A stretch of DNA of 64,000 nucleotides from assembly GCA_012845835.1 (NCBI GenBank), contig JABAKD010000029.1, positions 176,501-240,500 of the forward strand, read 5' to 3'. The translations under genes and the position numbers were made by a program. Positions 31,901 through 41,430 of the stretch are shown here, one piece after another. Each line of letters starts with the position of its first letter. Position 1 is the first letter of the stretch. The stretch is from Undaria pinnatifida. Its lineage: Eukaryota; Sar; Phaeophyceae; Laminariales; Alariaceae. The notes below the pieces were generated by a model. It searched no databases. It had not been told where the DNA came from and saw only the letters and a program-made list of their open reading frames with translations.

Positions 31901-34250
31901 TTGTTGTTGTTGTTGTTGTTGTTGTTCTCACATTAACTCGCATAATTAAGTCCGTGGTCACAGGACAGGCTCCAGTCACTCTGGAGCTGAGGAATACCCC
32001 AGGGAAAAAACACATACAACCCAAGGTGGTACACGCATACATCACAGCTGACGCAATTCATGCCTCCACCAAAAACATATAAAAGTGAAATCGGGAGTCA
32101 GTCGACGATGTGCCAGGTCCAGGCCGGTGCATACGTCTCACTACTCACGCCTGGAGAAACCAAATATTCCGATTGCCACCCAAGGAAGACTACCACGTAT
32201 ATATTACACGTAGTATCTATCACTCCGCATACGCACGACAGGCATAAGTCAATTGGAGAAAAAGAAACAAAGAAAAGAAGACAAGATAAAGGAAAGGAAA
32301 GAGAGGAGAAGAAAAACGAAACAAGACGAAAAAGGCAAGCAAAGAGAAGAAAAATACAAGAAAAGCAAGAAAAGACGAGACAAGAAAGCAAGGAAAGAAG
32401 AAGAGAAGAAAAGAAAAAAGAAATAGAAAAAGAAAAGAAAGAAAAATGTCATACTAGCAGACCCTAGGAACTGGCTAATGATGGCATTGGGCTAACAGAG
32501 GGTATCCCGTCCATCATCAATGGCACCTGGGAGAGAACGCAACATGGCGAAGAAGTCAGGGCGGTCTTATGCTATCTTGTGACGGCCATTAGAAGGCCCA
32601 CAACTTTCAATACGATGATGGCCAAACCCAGATTTTAGTCTCTTGGGCATGACGCTCCCCCTTCCGCCCCTCCCCCCTTCCGCCCCTCCCCCCTTCCTCC
32701 CTTCCCCCCCCCCCCCCTCCCCCCCTCCCCCAGTCCCCTCCCCGCCCCCCCCCCTTCCCCCCCCCCCCGGCCGCTTAGAGATGCCAACGGTGAATGGCGC
32801 TGCCGCGGCCTTTGGTGTGTCGCTCTGCACTTTGCATCTCTCGGTTTCATGCCAATCCCGCATGAACAACTCGGCTCCCTCCTCTACTCGTCGAAACCAT
32901 CTGCCGGCCTTCTAAGCCGCCTTTCGCCACCCTTCGAATTTCATCGCAAAGGCCGACATATCCTCCTTCAGATGCGCCATCCAGTCTTTCTCTTGCCCCC
33001 CTGAGTAGCCCTTACCCCCAACAAGCTCCCCAAACATCACCTTCTGTGGCAGACGCTCCTTCCCCATACTTGCTACGAATCCCGCAAACAATATCCTCCG
33101 TTTGCGCACTTTCGCCTCTATGCTCTCGGAAGCTGTCTTAGCAAGCGCGTAGGCGTACGATAGGGTGTGATCGTCGCGCTTCCGTTTCCGCCATCCAAGG
33201 CATCGGAGGAGCAAGGAGTGGTGAACCCGTCGTAGCCTGTCATAGTCAGGCTTGTTCGGGCTCCACGTCATGCAACCGTACAGCAGTGTCTCGACCACCT
33301 CAGCTTTCAGCAACCGCACCTTCAACCGTAAACGCACACCCGGGCGATCATAGATTCCCATCTTGTACCGCTGGAAGCACGCCCAGGCCCTCTGAAGACG
33401 CCGCGTTATTTCAGTGCTAAGGTTTCTGTCTGCGGTGATAGCCCCGCCCAAGTATACAAACTGGATTGTTTGTTTGTAAACCTGGCCGGCTGCATTGATC
33501 GTGAAGGACACCTTCCCCCCGCTTTTGGTTTCCAGGCAAATTATCTCTGTTTTTGCCTCGGATACTGTAAGCCCGAACGACGAGCACGCAGTCACGATCG
33601 CCGTCATCATCCTCTCCAGCCCTTCTGATGATCGCGGTACGATGCCTGCATCGTCCGCGTACAACATACCCCACAATCTCTGCACCCCCTCCCCCTCCTT
33701 CCCCCTCCGTCCGTCGACTTTGCCTGTGATGCGTGAAGTGCCATTATTCTCGCCTTCCTTCTTTCGTTGGAGCTGCACCATGTTGTCCGTGATGGCTGCA
33801 TGAGCGAGGAAGCGTTTCTCGGCCACACGCAGTACCGCAGTGAAAAACATGTTGAACAGCAGTGGCGCGAGCACGCATCCTTGCCTGAGACCTTGCCCCA
33901 CGTCGAACTTATCCGAGCACTCTCCATCATCCAGCCGCACGCATGCTTGCATACCGTCGTGGAATTGGCGGATGACGGCGAGCATTCTCGGTGACACGCC
34001 AAAACGAGCAAGGACATCCCACAAAAGGCTTCGGTCGACGGAGTCGTATGCTTTGGTGAGGTCGATAAAGCACATGTACAAGGGGGTGTCCTTCTTCCGC
34101 GCCAGTTCCTGCAGTCGTCGTACTACGAACATCATGTCAACCGTCGAGCGTTGGGGTCTGAACCCACACTGTTCCTCCGGCAGAATGTTCTCGCGTTCGC
34201 AATAGTCACTCAGGCGACCCGCGATGACTTTGAGGAGTACTTTACCGGCA
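31901..34250 (-). mobile_element. 5'-truncated non-LTR retrotransposon (LINE) in the copia 3' LTR
   Basis: On the minus strand the insert starts inside the reverse transcriptase ([13 protein letters not shown]), continues to the end of the protein and a ~1 kb 3' untranslated region, and ends in a (CAA)n tail (TTG repeats at 31901-31926). Endonuclease and the first RT motifs are missing, as is common for 5'-truncated LINE insertions. The LTR resumes at TATATGGTACTGCG without a clear target-site duplication (at most 'CA'). The 3' region includes a ~190-nt purine-rich (plus-strand) tract at 32258-32450. Two further copies of this 3' end lie at 45.9 and 57.5-58.1 kb. Confidence 0.92.
32912..34250 (-). 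pseudogene. LINE reverse transcriptase (5'-truncated; internal TAG)
   Basis: The minus-strand frame is open for about 445 codons. RT motifs in order: [36 protein letters not shown] (first catalytic Asp), [26 protein letters not shown] (YADD catalytic pair) and [11 protein letters not shown], followed by YLGGAIT. The C-terminal region has [21 protein letters not shown] at 32912-32914 interrupts, after which the same frame continues KAGRWFRRVEEGAELFMRDWH, a block also seen in the LINE fragment near 47.2 kb; this shows the TAG is a mutation and not the natural end. The RT start within the copia LTR is a chance in-frame extension. It resembles the RT group found in many algal and animal LINEs; clade not assigned. 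Confidence 0.88.
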
Positions 34251-34656
34251 TATATGGTACTGCGTTCCACCCAGTAATAACGCATTGACGGGTCACGTGC
34301 GTAAGATCAAAGCGTTGACTAGGCCACGTGCGTAAGATCCAAGTGTTTACTACGTCACGTGCGTAAGATTGACCTGGGCGTCGTATGTAGTGGATACCAC
34401 CATACATACGAGATAATTTGTTAGAGTAAAAAGGAAGAGACACGAGTACTTGCACATCGAGTTCACTCTTCACATCTGCACATGAACTTGGACAGTTCAT
34501 AGTAACATTACTAAGTTTTGTTGGCCCAACGAGAGCCCATTTAAAGTGATCCACCATCGTCTAAATCATCATCAGTTAGGCTCGAGCTCGTCTCGCCACG
34601 ACTCTGTGTTAGCCTCTGAAGACCGTCATCGGTCAGGCACCAACACATTTCTAACA
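34251..34656 (+). repeat. 3' LTR, right part
   Basis: It matches 25850-26251 with about 14 substitutions and a 4-base indel, and ends CACATTTCTAACA. It keeps the three CACGTGCGTAAGAT repeats. Confidence 0.92.
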
Positions 34657-34661
34657 GATAC
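34657..34661 (+). repeat. Target-site duplication GATAC, right
   Basis: Direct match to 25704-25708. Confidence 0.9.
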
Positions 34662-35385
34662 CATCCCGCATGGAGTGGAGTCCCCACCCATATTTTGTCT
34701 GATTGCTGATTGACTGGAGCTAATGGAGTCAGCAGGCGGCGAGAGTTGCCCCTCGGGACGACGTCAAAGTTCCGCAGCACGCGAGGACGATAAGTTCCGG
34801 TTCTCGGATAAAAAAATCCTTCCATCTCTATGTACAAATCCGACACCCCGGGGGCAACAACGACCGGTTATCCCCCGGTTCAATACCCTGCCGCACAGTT
34901 TGGACACCCCACGCCTGTCGGATGATTACAGATCGGCTGGGGCTCATTGAGTCAGCGCGCGGCGAGAGTTGCCCCTCGTGACAACATCGACGTCTGGCCG
35001 CATCACGGACGAAAAATCCCCACCCCCGAATAAAAAATCTTGCCATATACATCTACAATCTAACACCTCGGGGACGAAAACGGTTATCCCCCTAGTTGAT
35101 GCCACCACGCACGGTGTGGAAATCCCACCTCCAACGCTGATTGTCGGTTGCAGATCGACTGGGGTTCACAACAACCATGCGCGCGGCGAGAGTTACCCCC
35201 CGGCACAATGTCGAGGTCCCACCGCACGCGTGTAAACTAAGCTCTCATCCCCGGATCAAAAACCCTTCCGTACGCCTACAATTCCCTCAGGTTAACACCG
35301 CCCCGCACGGTGCGTGGAAATCCCAACCCCATCTGCTGATTACTGATTGGTCGGGTTGCGTAAGATCTGCACACCGATAAGTCTG
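34662..35385. repeat. Satellite array B, right part (~215-235 bp units)
   Basis: The anchor GAGAGTT lies at 34741, 34974 and 35188 (spacings 233 and 214), preceded by GATTGCTGATTGACTGGAGC-like sequence and followed by CGACGTC...CCGCA. Each unit includes AAAAAATCCTTCCAT-like and ACACC(C/T)CGGGG segments. The rest of this array lies left of the copia insertion. Confidence 0.85.
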
Positions 35386-35659
35386 AAATACTATTATAAA
35401 TATAGCACGCCGCTAATAGATAGAAGTAATATGCAGTTGATACTGCAATAGTAATAAAGGTATAGACTACAACATTTACGGCAAAAATGCTTCCCAATGG
35501 CGGAGTACTACGTTTACTACAGCTTACAACGAGATGCCTGCCTGATAACAGACACAGGCCACCTTTCTTGCTGCAGATCTCCGTACTAAAAACAGGTTCA
35601 CAAATGTCTTAGAGAAGCTCTAGCATAACGCCCGCTATTAGTCACGGATGGAACTGGGC

Positions 35660-35795
35660 GATATGCATGGATGTGTCAAGATCAATACATGGGTGGGTCA
35701 AGATAAATGCATGGATGGGCCAAGATCAATGCATGGATGGGTCAAGATCAATGCATGGATGTGTCAAGACCAATGCATGGATGGGTCAAGATCAC
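35660..35795 (+). repeat. ~25-bp minisatellite (about five to six units)
   Basis: Units close to TCAAGATCAATGCATGGATGGG repeat from 35665 to 35790, with single-base differences between units. A single diverged unit (ATGCATGGATGGATGAAGACC) sits at the matching place in the right repeat near 37590. Confidence 0.88.
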
Positions 35796-35814
35796 CACCC
35801 CTTTATTATTATAA

Positions 35815-36060
35815 AAAATGAAAATACACTCCAGCTGTGAGATCGAAGATTTCGTCGAAACTCATCTTTGCAAGCTGTGTGTGATACTCCGATCGCGCGC
35901 ATTACGAGTTGTGTGTCCTCATTAAGGATATAGGTCGGCGACTCCCCTTACAACTAAAGTGTAGCTATCAGGGTCAACAGGGTGATTTTAGTCAGTCTGT
36001 GCGCGGAAACTATAAAACCCGTTTCTGAGGGGGACAAAATCTGACAGCTGTGAAGGGAAA
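35815..36060 (+). repeat. Dispersed repeat R1, copy
   Basis: The order is ACTCCAGCTGTGAGATCGAA, CTTTGCAAGCTGTGTGTGATACTCCGATCGCGCG, AAGGATATAGGTCGGCGACTCCCC, GTAGCTATCAGGGTCAACAGGGTGAT, GGAAACTATAAAACCCGTTTCTGAGGGGGACAAAAT. It is non-coding and flanked by G-rich modules. Confidence 0.9.
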
Positions 36061-38664
36061 TGTATCCTTTTATCAAGTGAATCTTGTAAGTCGAATAACC
36101 GGTGAGGGGGGTGGGGCGGAGTTTTGAAGGACGTGGGGGCCTGGTTTTGATCAAAAGCGAGTGGGTTTGGAGGGGGGGGGGGGGGGGGGGAAAGGGGGCA
36201 ATTTGTGCATGTAAGCTATAAATCCTTTCGAGGAGATAAATCTGACGGTTTTGGCACCAGTATATTATTGGGGGCGGGGGGGGGGGGGGGGGAGGGGCGG
36301 GGGGGGCAGCTCAATATGTGCCTGGAAACTATACATTATTTTGAGGGGATAAATGTGACGGTTTTGGACATAATACATCAGTTTATCATGTATATCCTGG
36401 GGTAAGCCGTACAATCAGTGAGTAAAGAGAGGGTGGAGTGTTCGAGGGGGTGGGGTTGGGATGGGTTGGGGGGGAGGTGGGGGGTGTGGGGGCGGGGGGG
36501 GGGCGGGGGGGAGGAAGGGCTTCAGGTGAGGGGTTTGTTATACGTGTGGTGCTGGGTCTAGGCGATGGTGCGGGTGATGGGGAAGAAGGGGGCGTTCGAG
36601 GCGGGGGGGGGGGGGGGGACACAGCGGCATGGATGGCTCTCGAAAGATAATGAGGTGATATCCTGTGCGTGAAGTGTTTATTAATGTGGCGGATTTCGAT
36701 ACTTGGTGGGGCGTTTGAGTAAGGAAGAGCAAGAGGGGGGGGGGGGGGGGGGGAGATTTTTTAGGAGGTTTAGGTCACAAATAATATTCAAATACACTTC
36801 GGCTGTGAGATCAAAGATATGTAGCAGCTTGTTATACGCGTGGTGCTAGGTCTAGGCGATCGTGCAGGTGGTCGGAAAAGAGGGGGCGTTGGAGGGGGGG
36901 GGGGGTGGGGGGGGGGGTGGGGGGGAGGAAGGGCTTTAGGTGAGGGGTTTGTTATACGAGTGGTGCTAGGTCTAGGCGATGGTGCGGGTGATGGGGAAGA
37001 AGGGGGCGTTCGAGGCGGGGGGGTGGGGGGGACACAGCGGCATGGATGGCTCTCGAAATTGTAGCACACGGCTTCAAGGGCATGTGAAGCCCTTTTATCC
37101 TGGATTCGCATCCTAGATCCTAAATACAACGCCTTGCTAGGCTTCCAGAGCAACACCGTAACATGCCAGGCTTCCAAGGCAATATCGTAACACTGGCCTA
37201 CCCTGATGAGCCGTATATGCAGTCATATGAAAGGTTCGGGGAAGCGCCGGTTTCACGGTGTAAAATATATTCTTTCGAAGATGGGGCTCTTCAAAACCCA
37301 CTCCCACACCTCTACCCTGCAAGGCTTCGAAGACTCGGGAAAAATGCTAAAAAAGCATAAAACCGAAAACCGACAACGGAACACGGCAAACGGACTACAC
37401 AAAACCCAACGGTAATGGCGGAATCCTGCCGACGACGCCATGTGTATTGAGCTGCCTGCTTGATAACAGACACAGGCCACCTTCCCTGTTGCAGCTCTCC
37501 CTACTAGGCAGGTTCCACATTGATCACTCTCACTTGTCTTAGAGAAGATCTTGTATTAATCTCGCTAGTCACGGATGGAACTGAGCGACATGCATGGATG
37601 GATGAAGACCACCATCGTCTTATTCCTCTATCCACACGGCTTCGAAGGCCTTCGAAAACACTTTTATCCCGGAAATGAATCATAGAGATCCTACAACAGA
37701 TCCAACGTCTTGCTGAGCTTCCAGGGCAATACCATAATAACATGGTGCTGAGCATTTCATACCATGTAAAGACTACCTCAGTGCCTACGGACGGACGGAA
37801 ATGTAAGGGCCGTTTACAATTTGCAATAATACCCTAAGGGTCCTTACTTTTTGTGGAGAGGTTGCTACATCACAGCACATACTGCGCGACTACTGCCGTA
37901 CCATGCTCTACTGCTACGAGCAACGCAGGTCTAGCGCCACAGGCGGAGCCGTAGCGGTACCGCTAGTTCTTGGGGAAGCTATAACGACTTCAGGGGGTCC
38001 TACGACTTTGCGGTCTGTACTTGTTGTTGATGCTTAGGGTCTTGACGTTTATGTTCGCCTTGGGATCTTGCCGCTTGCAGATGCATTCAGTTGACAGCGC
38101 GTCCTACCGATCACTCCCATTACCTGGCTGCCTCTCTTCTCGAGCAAAGCATATCTAAATATGGAACTCGGGTCACCAGTACAATTTTCAGAGCCTGAGC
38201 TCATTTCATATCACACAGAACCAGCCCAACCGCGGATGAAGTACTTGCCTCTTCTTGGTATCTTCAACTAGCCACAAGCCAGCGCTTCGATCACCAAGAG
38301 ATTCATCTATGCTACTAACCATCAAATCATCAACCCCAACTATGTACCTGTATGGATTAATATCTAAAAATTGTTCGCTCATATATGCACCAGGTAGTCA
38401 TATCCAACGGTCCTTAAATATTGACTCGCAGTGGCACTCTCGCCAGTTTGTTTCAAGCTCTGGTTGAGTTACACGTCGATATTTCGCGTTTTCTTTCGGC
38501 CTAGGGCCTTCGCCCTCTGTAAGCAGCGCTCGCGGAAAGTGCCTGACATGCCGTTGTGCTATCAATACTACTGCTGCTGTGCTATCATACTGGTGTACTG
38601 CTGCTGTCTGCTCAGCTCCTACACTTTCACAACGAGGAACCGCACCCAGCCCCGTATTATAATA
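36061..38664 (+). repeat. G-rich repeat array and duplicated modules
   Basis: Poly-G runs of up to more than 20 bases alternate with modules such as GTGGTGCTAGGTCTAGGCGAT, GATAAATCTGACGGTTTTGG and CATGGATGGCTCTCGAAA. Blocks at 37060-37200 and 37620-37745 are copies of each other (CCTTTTATCCTGG/CTTTTATCCCGG; TTGCTAGGCTTCCAGAGCAA). The interval 37800-38640 shows no gene. Proline/glycine-rich frames here are by-products of the G runs. Confidence 0.8.
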
Positions 38665-38905
38665 TAAAAATAAAAATACACTCCAGCTGTGAGAGCAAAC
38701 ATTTTGTCGAAACTCCCCTTTGCAAGCTGTGTGTGATACTCCGATCGCGCGTATTACGGGTTGTGTGTCCGCATTAAGGATATAGGTCGGCGACTCCCCT
38801 TGGAGCCACAGTGTAGCTATCAGGGTCAACAGGGTGATGTTAGTCAGTCTGTGCGCGGAAACTATAAAACCCGTTTCTGAGGGGGACAAAATCTGACAGC
38901 TGTGG
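38665..38905 (+). repeat. Dispersed repeat R1, copy
   Basis: It has the same motif order as at 35815, with high identity, starting ATACACTCCAGCTGTGAGAG and ending GAGGGGGACAAAATCTGACAGC. Confidence 0.92.
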
Positions 38906-39683
38906 AAGGAAATGCATCAGTTTATCAAGTGTATCCTGCAAGTCGTATAACCGGTGAGGGGAGGGCGGAGTCTTCAGGACGTGGGGGCCTGGGTTTGAAC
39001 AAGAGGGGGCGGGGGGGGGGGGGACGGGCGGGGCAACTCCATCTGTGCGTGGAAACTATGAATCCTGTGAGGGGATAAATCTGACGGTTTTGGAAGGAAT
39101 GCACCAGTTTATTATCATGAATATTCTGTAAATTTATGGTACAACCAGTGAGAAGAGGGCGGAGTGTTCGAGGGGGTGGGGGGGGGGGGGAGGGGGGGGG
39201 GAGGGGGGGGGGGGGGGGGGGGGGGTTGAACAGCTTTAGGTCGCATAGATGCAGGGTTTGCTATACGCGTGGTGCTAGGTCTAGGCGATGGTGCGGATGG
39301 TGGGTAAGGAGGGAGCGTTCGGGGAGCGGGGGGGGGGGAGGGGCGAATTGAAGCTGCGGCATGGATGGCTCTAGAAATATAATGAGGTGATATCAAGTGC
39401 GTGGAAGTGTTTATTAATTTGGCAGATTTCGATGAGCCGTGTATTATAGACCAGTGTCACACCCGCACAGCAGGTATAATACTCGGTGATCCCGGTGTGT
39501 GTTCAGGTATGATAGGTCATGAAACCTGGATGTCATGTGGCGGGCACGACGCAGATGCCACATCAAAAATTATTAGCAGTCGCATGTAACTGCTGTGTGA
39601 TGAGCTCGAAGATTTAGATTTCGTCGAACTCATACAAGTATTTTGCCAGGTGCGTGTGATACTCAGGTCAGGTATATTATAAG
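38906..39683 (+). repeat. G-rich repeat array
   Basis: It includes the densest poly-G stretch in the window (about 39175-39227, almost unbroken G with single A interruptions), the CTAGGTCTAGGCGATGGTGCGG module, and short duplicated unique blocks. No gene is visible. Confidence 0.85.
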
Positions 39684-39925
39684 AATAAAAACACACTCCA
39701 GCTGTGAGAGCAAACATTTAGTCGAAACTTCCCTTTGCAAGCTGTGTGTGATACTCCGATCGCGCGTATTACGGCTTGTGTGTCCTCATTAAGGATATAG
39801 GTCGGCGACTCCCCTTGGAGCTACAGTGTAGCTATCAGGGTCAACAGGGTGATGTTAGTCAGTCTGTGCGCGGAAACCATAAAACCCGTATCTGAGGGGG
39901 ACAAAAACTGATAGCCGTGGAAGGA
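39684..39925 (+). repeat. Dispersed repeat R1, copy
   Basis: It is nearly identical to the copy at 38665 across the whole motif order. Confidence 0.92.
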
Positions 39926-40912
39926 AATGCATCAGTTTATCAAGTGTATCCTGTAAGTCGTATAACCGGTGAGGGGAGGGCGGAATTTTTTAGAGCGTGG
40001 GGGCCTGGGTTTGAACAAGAGGGGGCGGGGGGGGTGGTGGGGGGAATGGGCGGGGCAACTCAAAATGTGCGTGGAAACTATAAATCCTTTAAGGGGATAA
40101 ACCTGACGGTTTTGGAAGGAATGCACAAGTTTATCATGTATATCCTGTAAGCCGTACAACCAGTGAGGATAGGGCGGAGTGTTCCAGGGGGGGGGGGGGG
40201 GGGGGGCAAAAGTGTTTTGAACAGCTTTAGGTCGCATTGATGTAGGGGTTTGCTATACGCGTGGTGCTAGGTCTAGGCGATGGTGCGGGTGATTGGTAAG
40301 GAGGGGGCGTTGAGGGGGGGGGGGGGGGGGTGAATTGGAGCAGCGGCATGGATGGCTCTAGAAAGATAACGAGGTGATTTCGATGTTAGGTGGGGCGTTT
40401 GAGCAAGAGGGAGCGGGGGAAAAAAAGGGGGGGAGCGGGGGGAAGAGGGGGGGGACGGGGGGGGAGAGTTTTTAACAGGTTTAGGTCGCATATATGTAGG
40501 GGCTTGCTGTGTGCGTGGTGCTAGGTCTAGGCGATCGTGCGGGTGGTGGGGAAGGAGGGGGTGATGGGAGGGGGGGGGGGCGTTGGGGGTGTTGGAGGGG
40601 GGGGTGAATTGTAAAGCTACGCCATGGATGGCTAGAAAGATAATGACGTGGTATCAATTGCGTAGAAGTGTTTACTACTCTGGCCGATTTCGATTTTAGG
40701 TGGGGGTCGTTTGAACAAGAGGGAACATGGAAAAAAAAGGGGGCGGGGTAGGGGGCGGAAATGAATTGGAGCTACGGCATCGATGGCTAGAGAGATAATG
40801 AGGTGATATCAGCTGGCTGGTAGTGTTTACTACTCTGACAGATTTTGGTTTTATTTGGGGCGTTTGAACAAGAGGGATCGAGGGGGGCGGGCGGCGGGGA
40901 GCAGTATATTAT
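39926..40912 (+). repeat. G-rich repeat array, third block
   Basis: It repeats the modules of the previous arrays: CTGTAAGTCGTATAACCGGTGAGGGGAGGG, GGGGATAAACCTGACGGTTTTGG, GTGGTGCTAGGTCTAGGCGAT (three times) and CATGGATGGCTAGAAAGATAATGA. A partial R1 copy follows at 40913-40990. Confidence 0.85.
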
Positions 40913-40990
40913 AAAAATTAAAATACACTCCAGCTGTGAGATCGAATATTTTGTCGAAACTCATCTTTGCAAGCTGTGTGTAATACAGTA

Positions 40991-41380
40991 TTTTATGTCC
41001 TCATGTTGCAACGGCAGTAGTCCGAATCTGACCTGTATGTTTATCTCCTTGCATTTTCGCATCGCTCAGAGTGATGCTCTCCTGCTCTACTAAGAGCTAG
41101 CTACCAGTGCCAGTTATCTGCAGTAGTGTCTTCCTGGTCTCCTGGTATTCTGCAGCCCGAGCTCGACACAGATATGTATGCTTGGTGCGGGTTCTCTACT
41201 GCTGGACTCGTAACGGCCGTTGTATGTACAAGTTTCGCAAACCCCGCCCCCGTTACATGGTACGCCTCCAAATCTATAGGTAATAAGTCAAGGAGGAAGC
41301 ATGACAGCAACACTTCAACACTTCAAACTTGTCTCGTTAGTTATTCCAGAGTGCACTTTGAAGAGAAGGAACCACAAAGG
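40991..41380 (+). promoter_or_regulatory. Putative 5' region of the SCCPDH-like gene
   Basis: This is the sequence between the last partial R1 copy and the first coding exon. It holds CTG/CAG-rich stretches and no other gene. The frame of exon 1 is open upstream to 41126, so an N-terminally longer protein cannot be excluded, but the compact start at 41381 fits the family. No TATA-like core element is clear at a convincing place. Confidence 0.35.
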
Positions 41381-41430
41381 ATGGCTCGTGGAATGGACAT
41401 CCTGATCGTGGGTGCTTCGGGCTTTACCGG
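41381..41430 (+). CDS. SCCPDH: SCCPDH-like exon 1
   Basis: It encodes MARGMDILIVGASGFT plus two bases of the next Gly codon, then GTAAGG as donor (phase 2). GASGFTG is the dinucleotide-binding loop. Confidence 0.9.

Larger units (their letters stand above)
25709..34656 (+). mobile_element. Complete but defective Ty1/copia retrotransposon with a nested non-LTR element
   Basis: The order on the plus strand is 5' LTR, primer-binding site, a leader with 67-bp tandem repeats, gag, zinc knuckle, protease, integrase remnant, RT, RNase H, polypurine tract, and 3' LTR. Protease-integrase-RT-RNase H is the copia (Pseudoviridae) order. LTR ends are TGTTA/TAACA and the target site is duplicated. The two LTRs differ by about 18 substitutions over ~545 bp by my hand count, so the insertion is not very recent. 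The pol/gag frame carries three in-frame stops (27254, 27479, 28331) and one frameshift near 28930, and the integrase core is missing. A ~2.35-kb LINE fragment sits in the 3' LTR. The element is dead in cis but could have been mobilised in trans. Confidence 0.93.
35525..37600 (-). mobile_element. Putative non-autonomous LTR-type element with G-rich interior
   Basis: Direct repeats of about 145 bp lie at 35531-35672 and 37449-37594, sharing TGATAACAGACACAGGCCACCTT, GTCTTAGAGAAG and AGTCACGGATGGAACTG. Beside the right copy the minus strand reads ATACACA then TGGCGTCGTCGGCAGGATT, an LTR-end plus primer-binding-site arrangement matching the TRIM at 42.2 kb. No coding sequence lies inside. The interior holds an R1 copy and poly-G arrays, so the two repeats may instead be part of the larger tandem repeat complex. 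Confidence 0.45.

Noticed and set aside
32060-32467. 135-codon Lys/Glu/Arg-rich frame
   Set aside because: It reads the purine-rich tract of the LINE 3' region; the same tract inverted at 57.6-57.8 kb gives Phe/Leu/Ser-rich frames.
34251-34285. ATG at 34285 as the LINE protein start
   Set aside because: These codons come from the copia LTR; the LINE sequence begins at about 34250 and is 5'-truncated.
36386-37177. Proline-rich minus-strand frames (extensin-like)
   Set aside because: They are products of poly-G/C runs; no signal peptide or family motif.
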